NCBI GenBank assembly: GCA_900757715.1
Contig: CAAEOZ010000267.1
Coordinates: forward strand, 1-6,995
DNA: 6,995 nt
Reading direction: 5' to 3'
From: an uncultured Veillonella sp.
GTDB lineage: Bacteria > Bacillota > Negativicutes > Veillonellales > Veillonellaceae
Part shown: positions 1 through 6,588 of the stretch, piece by piece
Layout of the letters: every line of letters begins with the position of its first letter
Numbering within the stretch: position 1 is the stretch's first letter
Position numbers and translations under genes: made by a program
The notes under the pieces: model-generated
The model's input: only the letters and a program-made list of their open reading frames with translations
Databases searched by the model: none
Told to the model about the DNA's origin: nothing

Positions 1-18
1 AAGAATTCCCGGTTATAT

Positions 19-954
19 TTATTTGTCACCTTGAATCATTCCTTTATTAAATAGTGCATTAGCAAATTCTTTTGCATTAAATGGACGCAAGTCATCCATA
101 CCTTCGCCAACGCCAATCCAGCGTACGGGTACGCCTAGTTCCTCTTTAATAGAGATAACTACGCCACCTTTTGCCGTACCATCTAGTTTAGTTACTACAA
201 TACCATTTACTGGTACAGCTTGACCAAATAATTTAGCTTGGCTTACTGCATTTTGACCCGTAGTACCATCTAAAACGAGCAATGTTTGATGCGGCGCACC
301 TTCTACGTGGTTATTCGCTACGCGCCCCATCTTTTTAAGCTCTTCCATAAGGTTAACCTTAGTATGAAGACGACCAGCCGTATCTACGATAACAAGGTCT
401 GCATTACGAGCTTTCGCAGCTTCCATTGCATCATATACAACGGCAGCAGGATCTGCACCTTCTTTATGTTTAACAATTGGTACACCAACGCGATCAGCCC
501 AAATGGATAATTGGTCAGCTGCAGCGGCACGGAATGTATCACCTGCAGCAATGATAACCTTTTTACCTTCTTTAGTATAATAGTTAGCCAATTTAGCGAT
601 TGTCGTTGTTTTACCAACACCATTTACACCAACTACAAGGATGACCTCAGGATGGTGCAAAGTAATTTTATCTTCTTGATCAATGAGCATTTCCGTGATA
701 CGGTCTTCCATAAACGGCATTACATCGCCTGTATGATTGATGATACCTTCTGTTACACCACGACGAATTTCTTTCATCAAGTATTCTGTCGTCTTAGGGC
801 CTAGATCACTAGTAAGCATAACTGCTTCTAAATCATCTAAGAAATCATCATCGATTTGCGCATAACCAATAACGATGCTTTCTACATTTTTTACAAAAGA
901 CTTACGAGTTTTCTCTAAACCGTCTTTAATTCTATCAAAGAATCCAAATGCCAT
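19..954 (-). CDS. ftsY: Signal recognition particle receptor FtsY (SRP GTPase)
   Basis: FtsY is the membrane-associated receptor that pairs with Ffh to hand ribosomes making membrane proteins to the translocon; both GTPases hydrolyse GTP in the complex. The 311-residue protein has a helical N domain (about 1-100) and a G domain (about 103-311). Visible motifs are the P-loop GVNGVGKTTT at 109-118, DTFRAAAADQL at 139-149, DTAGR at 191-195, TKLDG at 255-259 and the closing GVGEGMDDLRPF at 281-292. It lacks the long acidic A domain of E. coli FtsY, as is usual in Firmicutes. The basic, amphipathic start (MAFGFFDRIKDGLEKTRKSF) is the likely membrane-targeting helix. It is distinguished from Ffh by the absence of a Met-rich M domain. 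The gene overlaps smc by one base and is probably co-transcribed with it. No terminator is visible in the 18 bases left of its stop. Confidence 0.98.
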   Translation of the reverse strand: MAFGFFDRIKDGLEKTRKSFVKNVESIVIGYAQIDDDFLDDLEAVMLTSDLGPKTTEYLMKEIRRGVTEGIINHTGDVMPFMEDRITEMLIDQEDKITLHHPEVILVVGVNGVGKTTTIAKLANYYTKEGKKVIIAAGDTFRAAAADQLSIWADRVGVPIVKHKEGADPAAVVYDAMEAAKARNADLVIVDTAGRLHTKVNLMEELKKMGRVANNHVEGAPHQTLLVLDGTTGQNAVSQAKLFGQAVPVNGIVVTKLDGTAKGGVVISIKEELGVPVRWIGVGEGMDDLRPFNAKEFANALFNKGMIQGDK

Positions 955-3900
955 TATGCTAGATCCTCCTTCACATCTTCAAATGCTACTGTTAATAATC
1001 GCGATACACCGCGTTCCACCATGGTTACCCCTTGAAGTACTTCGGCGGCTTCCATCGTCTTTTTACGGTGAGATACAACGATAAATTGTGTTTCTTTATT
1101 TATTCGATTTAAGTAAGAGCTAAATCGTTCAACATTAGCTTCATCAAGCGCCGCGTCAACTTCGTCAAGCACACAGAACGGAGCTGGACGATAATCAAGG
1201 AATGAGAACAATAAAGCGATAACCGTAAGAGCACGCTCACCACCCGATAAGAGTGTCAATTGTTGACGCTTTTTCCCTGGTGGTTGAATGTAGAAGTCGA
1301 TACCACCCGTCAAAATATTATCTGGATCAGTAAGTACAATTTGCGCAGTACCGCCACCAAACAATTGGCTGAATACTTCTTGGAATCTACGGCCTACCAC
1401 ATCCAATACATCGTATAGCTGTGTACTCATCGCCTTATCCATTTCGGCAATAACCGCCTGTAATTGCGCCTTTGCCGTATCTAAATCAGCTAATTGTGTG
1501 CTTAAGAAATCATAGCGTTCTTTAGTCTCTTCGTATTCCTCAACGGCATTTGGATTGACTGGACCCAATTCGGCAATTTCGGCCATCAAACGAGCTTGCT
1601 CATCCTTCCAATCGTTAACGGAGCCTTCAATGCGAAGGGCTTGAGCATCTTCCAAAGTAAAGCCTAGCTCTTGTAATTCTTCTACAAAGCGCTCACAGTC
1701 CATGCGATGACGTGTAATTTTACCTTCCATATCAACAAGGCGACCTTGCACCACTTTATAGCGTTGATTCAATCGGTCTTGCTCACTTAGAATAGATTCC
1801 ATTTCTTCGCGACCTGTAGATGTTTTATCATAGGCTTCATCACGAAGAGCACGTAATCGTTCAACCTCAGCCGTAGCAGAGGTCAACTCTTGTTGTGCCA
1901 CTTCCTGATCCTTAGGTATTTCCTCTTCATAGCGTTGTGTAGTACTAACTAACAAATTACGAAGTGGTGTTAAACGCTCAATAATACTAGAAATAGACTG
2001 ATTACGCTGTTCACGTTGTGTTTCCCGTTCCTGAATGGTATGTCGCAAGGTATCACAAGTAAGGCGAGCTTCCGTGAAAGTTTCATACGCCTCTTGTTGC
2101 ACCTTTTGCAACATAGTTAATCGATCCATCAACGCCCCTTGATTACCATCCACACCATGATCCTCTTGCAAGGAAGTCAATGCTGTTTCTTGCTCTTTCA
2201 AGTTAGCTGTTGTAGTAGCCAAATCAATATCGATTTGTACTAAACGTTGCTCTTCTTCATGGAGAACACGTTTTTTACGATCCAATTGATTTTGTATATT
2301 TTGTACCTTTGTTTCGCTAGCCACATAGAGTAAGTTCGTATGTTGATAGCTTTCATCAAGGGTAGCTCGTTCCTTTTCTGCCTCTTCAACCCGTTTTTCA
2401 AAGCGTTCTAAGTTAGCTGTTAAGGAGCGAATTTGTTCTTCAATTTGTACCAGTTCTTGTTCAAGACTAGTAGCCTCTTCCTTGCGGCTCAATACAGAAG
2501 CACGCTTGCGCTTTGTGGCACCACCGGTTAAAGAGCCGCCAGGTTGAAATTGTTCCCCCGTAAGAGTTACGATGCGCAATTGCTGATTGTATTTTTTCTG
2601 TAATCCAATGGCATCATCCATGGAAGATACTACCAAGGTGCGCCCCAATAAGTATTGGAAGATATGGGCGTACTTATTCTCAAAGGAAATACAATCAACA
2701 GCAGTGCCTAATACACAGCTTTCATGTAAAGTCGGTGTATCATATGGTTTACCTTTAACAGAATCCATCGGCAAAAAGGTTACGCGACCACCTTGGATAG
2801 ATTTCAAATAATTGACACCCTCTGCAGCAGCGCGAGCTGTAGTAGTCACAACATGGTTAACACTTCCACCTAAGGCCGTTTCGATAGCCGTAGTATATTT
2901 GTCCTCTACCGTAAAGAGATCGCCAACAGCGCCCGTGATCTGTTCGCGCCAAGAACCTTTACCATTGAGGATGTTCTTTGTGCCTTCTAAGTAACCTTCA
3001 TGCTGTTCCTCCCACTGTGCTAATAGTTCTAATCGACCTTTTGCACGTTGTTTTTGAGTGTGCAGCTTTTGTAATTCCTTACGCTCTTCACGCGCTTTCA
3101 TAGCCGCATCCTTAGCATCATCAACGAGGGCTTGTCGTTGAGCAGATAAGGCATTAAACTTTTGACCTAGCGCTTCAAATTCAGAACGAGCGGCTTGCAG
3201 TTCACTATCTACCTGTGCTATTTCAGATTCTAGAATAGCACATTGATTTCTACTTTCCACCTTGCGAGCTTCTAAGCTCCGAATACTAGCCTTAGCCGTT
3301 TCAATAGCACTCACAACTTCTAATTGACGTTGCTCAAAAGCCTCTCGATTGGATTGCAAGGATTGGAACTTAGCTTGTTCTGACCTTACATCTTCAACAG
3401 CCTTTTTGTAACTCGCTTCTAATTCTTCTAGATTAGACTCTTTTTCTACTAATTGAGCACTTTCATCTTGAATCAATTGATTTAAGATTCGCAATTGTTG
3501 CTCCTCGCCCTTTTGTGTAGCCTCTAGCTCGCTAATGCGCATAGACGTTTCATCTAATTCACGGCGCGCTGTTTTTAGTTGCTCTTCTAAAAGACGTAAG
3601 TGACCAGATAAGCGTTCTTCATCACGTTGCTTTTCAGTATACTGAGCCTCCCACAACTTAAGCTGTTCCTGCTCTTTTGACGAGGACGATTGCAATTCGT
3701 GACGACGAGCCTCTAATTTAGACAATTCAGTTTGAAGCTCAATTTCTTCATCTTTAAAGGCAATATTATCGTTTTCAAAACGTGTTAAAAGGCGATCAGA
3801 GGTCTTATAATTGTGAAAGCCTAATGCCCCATCATAATCGCGCTTTGCACGGCTTAAGGTCATATACTTTTTAGTCTTTTCCGCTTTTTCAGACAAAGGT

Positions 3901-4508
3901 CCTAGTTGCTCTTCAATGGTAGCCATTACGTCCCGTACGCGCTCCATATTACGGTCTGTACTAGCAATACGACGTAAAGCATCTTCTTTATTAATTTTAA
4001 AGCGAGAAATCCCAGCTACATCTTCAAAGATAAGACGACGTTCTTCAGGTTTAGAATTTAAAATAGCATCAATTCGGTTCTGTCCAATAATGGCCATGGA
4101 ATCTTTACCAAGACCGGTATCTGCCAGTAAAAGATGTATGTCCTTTAAACGACAAGAGCGCTTATTGATGAGGAACTCACTTTCACCAGTACGATAGATA
4201 CGGCGTGTTATAGCCACCTCTGCCATATCTAAATCTAATTGTTGGTCACTATTGTCAAATACAAGAGTAACCTCAGCAGCGCTCATAGGTTTGCGCTTTT
4301 CCGTACCAGAGAAAATGATATCCTCTGCTTTTTGACCACGTAAATTACGAACATTGGATTCCCCTAAAACCCATTTCATGGCATCCGTAATATTACTTTT
4401 ACCACTTCCGTTAGGACCAATAACGGCAGTCATTCCTGGTGAGAATTTTACAACCGTCTTATCTGCAAACGATTTAAAGCCCTTTAATTCCAACCGAAGT
4501 AATTGCAT
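954..4508 (-). CDS. smc: Chromosome segregation ATPase SMC (condensin subunit)
   Basis: SMC dimers, with ScpA and ScpB, form the bacterial condensin that compacts and separates replicated chromosomes by ATP-driven loop extrusion. The 1184-residue length is normal for the family. From the ATG: the N-terminal ATPase half has Walker A GPNGSGKS at 31-38 and a Q-loop IIGQNRIDAIL near 141-151. A long coiled coil runs from about 160 to 495, a hinge from about 505 to 670 includes the glycine-rich FQPGGSLTGGATKRK, and a second coiled coil returns to about 1015. The C-terminal half has the ABC signature LSGGE at 1087-1091, Walker B CVLDEVDAALD from about 1112 and the SHRKKTME switch region. All catalytic motifs are intact. 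A GTG 24 bases upstream would add eight residues with no family match. The stop codon overlaps the ftsY start (TAATG), and the end of the gene carries the ftsY ribosome-binding site. scpA and scpB are not in the window. Confidence 0.98.
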   Translation of the reverse strand: MQLLRLELKGFKSFADKTVVKFSPGMTAVIGPNGSGKSNITDAMKWVLGESNVRNLRGQKAEDIIFSGTEKRKPMSAAEVTLVFDNSDQQLDLDMAEVAITRRIYRTGESEFLINKRSCRLKDIHLLLADTGLGKDSMAIIGQNRIDAILNSKPEERRLIFEDVAGISRFKINKEDALRRIASTDRNMERVRDVMATIEEQLGPLSEKAEKTKKYMTLSRAKRDYDGALGFHNYKTSDRLLTRFENDNIAFKDEEIELQTELSKLEARRHELQSSSSKEQEQLKLWEAQYTEKQRDEERLSGHLRLLEEQLKTARRELDETSMRISELEATQKGEEQQLRILNQLIQDESAQLVEKESNLEELEASYKKAVEDVRSEQAKFQSLQSNREAFEQRQLEVVSAIETAKASIRSLEARKVESRNQCAILESEIAQVDSELQAARSEFEALGQKFNALSAQRQALVDDAKDAAMKAREERKELQKLHTQKQRAKGRLELLAQWEEQHEGYLEGTKNILNGKGSWREQITGAVGDLFTVEDKYTTAIETALGGSVNHVVTTTARAAAEGVNYLKSIQGGRVTFLPMDSVKGKPYDTPTLHESCVLGTAVDCISFENKYAHIFQYLLGRTLVVSSMDDAIGLQKKYNQQLRIVTLTGEQFQPGGSLTGGATKRKRASVLSRKEEATSLEQELVQIEEQIRSLTANLERFEKRVEEAEKERATLDESYQHTNLLYVASETKVQNIQNQLDRKKRVLHEEEQRLVQIDIDLATTTANLKEQETALTSLQEDHGVDGNQGALMDRLTMLQKVQQEAYETFTEARLTCDTLRHTIQERETQREQRNQSISSIIERLTPLRNLLVSTTQRYEEEIPKDQEVAQQELTSATAEVERLRALRDEAYDKTSTGREEMESILSEQDRLNQRYKVVQGRLVDMEGKITRHRMDCERFVEELQELGFTLEDAQALRIEGSVNDWKDEQARLMAEIAELGPVNPNAVEEYEETKERYDFLSTQLADLDTAKAQLQAVIAEMDKAMSTQLYDVLDVVGRRFQEVFSQLFGGGTAQIVLTDPDNILTGGIDFYIQPPGKKRQQLTLLSGGERALTVIALLFSFLDYRPAPFCVLDEVDAALDEANVERFSSYLNRINKETQFIVVSHRKKTMEAAEVLQGVTMVERGVSRLLTVAFEDVKEDLA
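965..971 (-). promoter_or_regulatory. ftsY ribosome-binding site inside the end of smc
   Basis: AAGGAGG on the minus strand lies 10 bases before the ftsY ATG, within the last codons of smc. Together with the one-base TAATG overlap it indicates coupled translation of smc and ftsY, though this strong site could also recruit ribosomes on its own. Confidence 0.85.
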
Positions 4509-4513
4509 GACTG

Positions 4514-4521
4514 CCTCCTTT
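4514..4521 (-). promoter_or_regulatory. Ribosome-binding site deciding the smc start
   Basis: AAAGGAGG on the minus strand ends 5 bases before the ATG at 4506-4508. It lies inside the longer reading frame that begins with GTG at 4530-4532, so that upstream start would be translated across the Shine-Dalgarno. The ATG gives the standard SMC beginning MQLLRLELKGFKSFADK. Confidence 0.88.
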
Positions 4522-4554
4522 CTACTAACCACCCTAAATAATCATATCTTTTAT

Positions 4555-4581
4555 ATTATAACACATATTGTAGGCCATCAA
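4555..4581 (-). promoter_or_regulatory. Candidate internal promoter for smc
   Basis: On the minus strand TGTTATAAT (4555-4563) is a perfect -10 with a TGn extension. It covers the last codons and stop of the radical SAM gene. A weak -35 TTGATG (4576-4581) lies 15 bases upstream, shorter than ideal, but extended -10 promoters tolerate a poor -35. Transcription would start near 4547, giving a leader of about 40 nt to the smc ATG. It would let smc-ftsY be made independently of the radical SAM gene. Confidence 0.45.
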
Positions 4582-5746
4582 TACAGCACCGAACGGTATT
4601 TCTCCTACTTTCTTCACACCAACTTATACTATATTGTGGATATAATTCAGCGAAATATAATACATTTCTATTTTTAAGCCCTCTCACCTTAGATGTTAAG
4701 CTTCTAGGATAAGAAATAATAATATTATGTTTTATTGCAATACTATTATTCCCAATATAATTTGTTTTATCATTATTAGTCTTATCTTTACATCCAGTAT
4801 TATCAGCATTAACTCTACTAAATCCTAGATTTTCATAAGTAGCGTATTCAGTTAGATTAAAACAATCGTTACTTAGTGAGTACTTATACTGAGATACATG
4901 CTCATCAATACAACGTTCAATTCGCTGCTTATATTGTTCATTCACAACTAGCTCACCCATAGCTGGCTCATATGGACCTGCCACTAAGCTATTACCGGAA
5001 TCTAATTCTTCTGTACTTTGTAATCCCGTGCGAATGACTTCAATACCATGCTGTTCAAACCAATTTTTTAAAAATGCACAATACTGTATAGCTAGCTCAG
5101 TACTTAGTGGTTCATATTCTCCAGCTCTATACTGGTCGGCTAGCTCTGTATTTTCTATAACTAGTACGGGATAGATACGTATAAAATCAGGTTGTAATGC
5201 GACTACCGCAATGGCCGTTTCTATTATTGTTTGCCAAGTCTCACCTTTTAGTCCTGGTAAAAGTTGAACTCCAACGGTCATATCACGCTGTTTTAATCGT
5301 GCAACAGCCTCTACTACCTCTTGTGCCGTGTGCCCCCTCTTAGCATCGACTAAAATACCATCATTCATAGACTGCACGCCAAGTTCTACAGTTTTTACTC
5401 CATAAGACTGTAATAATGTAATCGCTTCATCACCTACAGCATCAGGTCTTGTAGAGCAACGTATGCCATCAATGATTCCCCGTTGAAGCATTTCATAGGC
5501 AGGCATTAATAATTTATGTTGTAAATCTTTAGGAATAGCCGTAAATGATCCCCCATAAAAGGCAACCTCCCAAAACTTCTCGCACCGTTTTGTGCCTACA
5601 TAGTCTTTAATTGTTTGTTGTATATAATCTGGAGTTAGGTGACTAATACCAGATTGGCCCGTAATACGAGATTGATTACAAAATGAACACACATAGGGAC
5701 AACCTACGTGAGGTATAAAAAAGGGAATCATACCAAATGGTTTCAT
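4556..5746 (-). CDS. Elp3-like radical SAM protein without acetyltransferase domain
   Basis: This 396-residue cytoplasmic protein is a radical S-adenosylmethionine enzyme. Near the N-terminus, HVGCPYVCSFCNQ supplies the 4Fe-4S cysteines Cys16, Cys20 and Cys23 (CxxxCxxC). YGGSFT at about 64-69 is the SAM-binding GGSF motif. Later blocks STRPDAV, VELGVQSMND, GVQLLPGLKGET and RIYPVLVIENTELADQY match the core of Elongator protein 3. The acetyltransferase domain of true Elp3 is absent; instead comes a block VAGPYEPAMGELV, then a poorly conserved region and a C-terminal segment (SKVRGLKNRNVLYF). Radical SAM proteins of this type often lie between rnc and smc in Firmicutes. The substrate is unknown to me; a role in tRNA modification would be inference from Elp3 alone. 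Residues about 310-341 are an Asn/Lys/Thr/Asp-rich stretch and the underlying DNA is very AT-rich. No frameshift is evident, since the C-terminal segment stays in frame. The likely promoter is in the duplicated leader upstream. Confidence 0.9.
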   Translation of the reverse strand: MKPFGMIPFFIPHVGCPYVCSFCNQSRITGQSGISHLTPDYIQQTIKDYVGTKRCEKFWEVAFYGGSFTAIPKDLQHKLLMPAYEMLQRGIIDGIRCSTRPDAVGDEAITLLQSYGVKTVELGVQSMNDGILVDAKRGHTAQEVVEAVARLKQRDMTVGVQLLPGLKGETWQTIIETAIAVVALQPDFIRIYPVLVIENTELADQYRAGEYEPLSTELAIQYCAFLKNWFEQHGIEVIRTGLQSTEELDSGNSLVAGPYEPAMGELVVNEQYKQRIERCIDEHVSQYKYSLSNDCFNLTEYATYENLGFSRVNADNTGCKDKTNNDKTNYIGNNSIAIKHNIIISYPRSLTSKVRGLKNRNVLYFAELYPQYSISWCEESRRNTVRCCIDGLQYVL

Positions 5747-5751
5747 AGACA

Positions 5752-5757
5752 CCTCCT
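5752..5757 (-). promoter_or_regulatory. Ribosome-binding site deciding the radical SAM start
   Basis: AGGAGG on the minus strand lies 5 bases before the ATG at 5744-5746. The longer frame would start at a GTG (5750-5752) that overlaps this Shine-Dalgarno and so cannot use it. The ATG is therefore the better start. Confidence 0.85.
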
Positions 5758-5768
5758 CTTCTTATGTA

Positions 5769-5820
5769 AAAATTATTACTTATCTACTATTATATAAATT
5801 ATTACTCACATACTATTATA
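5769..5820 (-). repeat. 26-bp imperfect tandem duplication in the leader of the radical SAM gene
   Basis: On the minus strand two head-to-tail 26-base copies lie at 5820-5795 and 5794-5769. Both begin TATAATAGTA and both contain AGTAATAATTT near the end. They differ at four positions (copy positions 11, 12, 14 and 26), so 22 of 26 bases match. The pair fills the gap between the rnc terminator and the ribosome-binding site of the next gene. The sequence is AT-rich, but a 10-base and an 11-base identical block in the same order and spacing is better explained by duplication than by composition alone. Confidence 0.85.
5789..5820 (-). promoter_or_regulatory. Candidate promoter region for the radical SAM-smc-ftsY unit
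   Basis: Two perfect -10 hexamers TATAAT occur in this leader, at 5815-5820 and 5789-5794 on the minus strand, 26 bases apart because of the tandem duplication. The nearer one would give a leader of about 36 nt, the farther one about 62 nt. Neither has a recognisable TTGACA-like -35 at 16-18 bp; for the farther copy that position falls in the GC-rich terminator stem. A promoter is expected here because a terminator lies just upstream. Which copy is used, or whether both are, cannot be told from sequence. Confidence 0.45.
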
Positions 5821-5823
5821 CAG

Positions 5824-5847
5824 AAAAAAGCGCCATTCGGCGCTTTT
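5824..5847 (-). terminator. Intrinsic terminator after rnc
   Basis: Reading the minus strand, a 9-bp perfect stem AAAAGCGCC / GGCGCTTTT encloses a GAAT loop (arms at 5839-5847 and 5826-5834), and the T-run continues to six T at 5824-5829. It starts on the base next to the rnc TAG stop. This is a classic Rho-independent terminator and should end most fabF-rnc transcripts before the radical SAM gene. The A-run on the other side makes it formally symmetric, but no plus-strand gene would use it. Confidence 0.9.
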
Positions 5848-6588
5848 CTATTTATCAGCCATCAACTTTTCTAAAGTCAATTGAGCCGCATGTTGTTCTG
5901 CAATTTTTTTACTTTTACCAGAGCCGGCCTCGTAAGTAACACCATTAATTTCAACCGTCATATGGAAGGTTTTAGCATGGTCGGGACCACTTTCACTGAG
6001 CAAATGATAGACAATATGTTTATCCCCATCTCTTTGCACATATTCTTGTAATAATGTCTTATAATCTTTGCCCCGCTTACCTTCTAAGGCTTGCATGATA
6101 TAAGTAGTTAAATGTTTTAAAACGAAGACCATAGCCGTTTGATAATCTGTAGAAATATAAATAGCACCGATGAGAGACTCAAAGGTATCCGCTAATATAG
6201 AGTTTCGATCATTACCACCGGAAGCGCGTTCTCCATGACCGAGCAATAAATATTGTCCTAGTTTCAAAGAACGGCTCACAGATGCTAAAGAATCTTCACA
6301 CACTGTAGCGGCCTTAATTTTCGTTAAATTACCTTCAGCCATATCTGGATATGTCTTAAATAGGTATTCCCCAATAATAAGATCCAAAACAGCATCGCCT
6401 AAAAACTCTAATCGCTGATTGTGATGAATATGCTTTGATTTATGTTCATTCGCATAAGAAGTATGTGTAAAAGCACAATCTATAATGGATATATCTGACA
6501 CAGGTATGTCTAAACGAGCAACAAGCTCATGAAGAGATTCTTCACGAGCTTGTGTTATCTTACTCTTATGCGTTTCGATAGTAACCAT
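5848..6588 (-). CDS. rnc: Ribonuclease III
   Basis: RNase III is the Mg-dependent double-strand-specific endonuclease that processes rRNA precursors and some mRNAs. The 246-residue protein has a short N-terminal extension, a nuclease domain of about residues 20-165 and a double-stranded-RNA-binding domain of about 173-243. The signature is HNQRLEFLGDAVLDL at 56-70. By alignment with E. coli RNase III the metal ligands are Glu61, Asp65, Asp134 and Glu137 (in ILADTFESLIGA), all present. The first Glu of the signature (E. coli Glu38) is Gln58 here. The ATG is the only usable start: no ATG, GTG or TTG occurs in frame before the nuclease core. It sits in a TAATG overlap with the fabF stop. No good Shine-Dalgarno precedes it, so translation probably depends on ribosomes finishing fabF. 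The TAG stop is followed directly by a terminator hairpin. Confidence 0.97.
   Translation of the reverse strand: MVTIETHKSKITQAREESLHELVARLDIPVSDISIIDCAFTHTSYANEHKSKHIHHNQRLEFLGDAVLDLIIGEYLFKTYPDMAEGNLTKIKAATVCEDSLASVSRSLKLGQYLLLGHGERASGGNDRNSILADTFESLIGAIYISTDYQTAMVFVLKHLTTYIMQALEGKRGKDYKTLLQEYVQRDGDKHIVYHLLSESGPDHAKTFHMTVEINGVTYEAGSGKSKKIAEQHAAQLTLEKLMADK

Noticed and set aside
286..804. Plus-strand frames (74 and 97 codons) and a minus-strand out-of-frame 79-codon frame within ftsY
   Set aside because: They are shadows of ftsY, whose every GTPase motif is present in its own frame.
2587..4197. Plus-strand frames of 60-93 codons opposite smc
   Set aside because: They are antisense shadows of an intact, motif-complete SMC frame with no independent signals.
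4509..4532. Longer smc start at GTG 4530-4532, adding eight residues
   Set aside because: The Shine-Dalgarno lies within this extension and serves the ATG at 4506-4508; the added residues do not belong to the conserved SMC N-terminus.
4354..4677. Plus-strand frame of 107 codons across the smc-radical SAM junction
   Set aside because: It is antisense to two well-supported genes, has no ribosome-binding site I can see, and its translation resembles no family.
4556..4850. Possible frameshift at the AT-rich 3' end of the radical SAM gene
   Set aside because: The C-terminal segment with SKVRGLKNRNVLYF remains in the same frame after the low-complexity stretch, so an in-frame insertion or divergence fits better.
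5747..5752. Longer radical SAM start at GTG 5750-5752
   Set aside because: The GTG overlaps the AGGAGG ribosome-binding site, leaving no spacing; the ATG two codons later has ideal spacing.
5761..5847. Riboswitch or small RNA in the intergenic gap
   Set aside because: Apart from the terminator hairpin and the tandem repeat the gap is too short and AT-rich to hold a structured aptamer that I can recognise.
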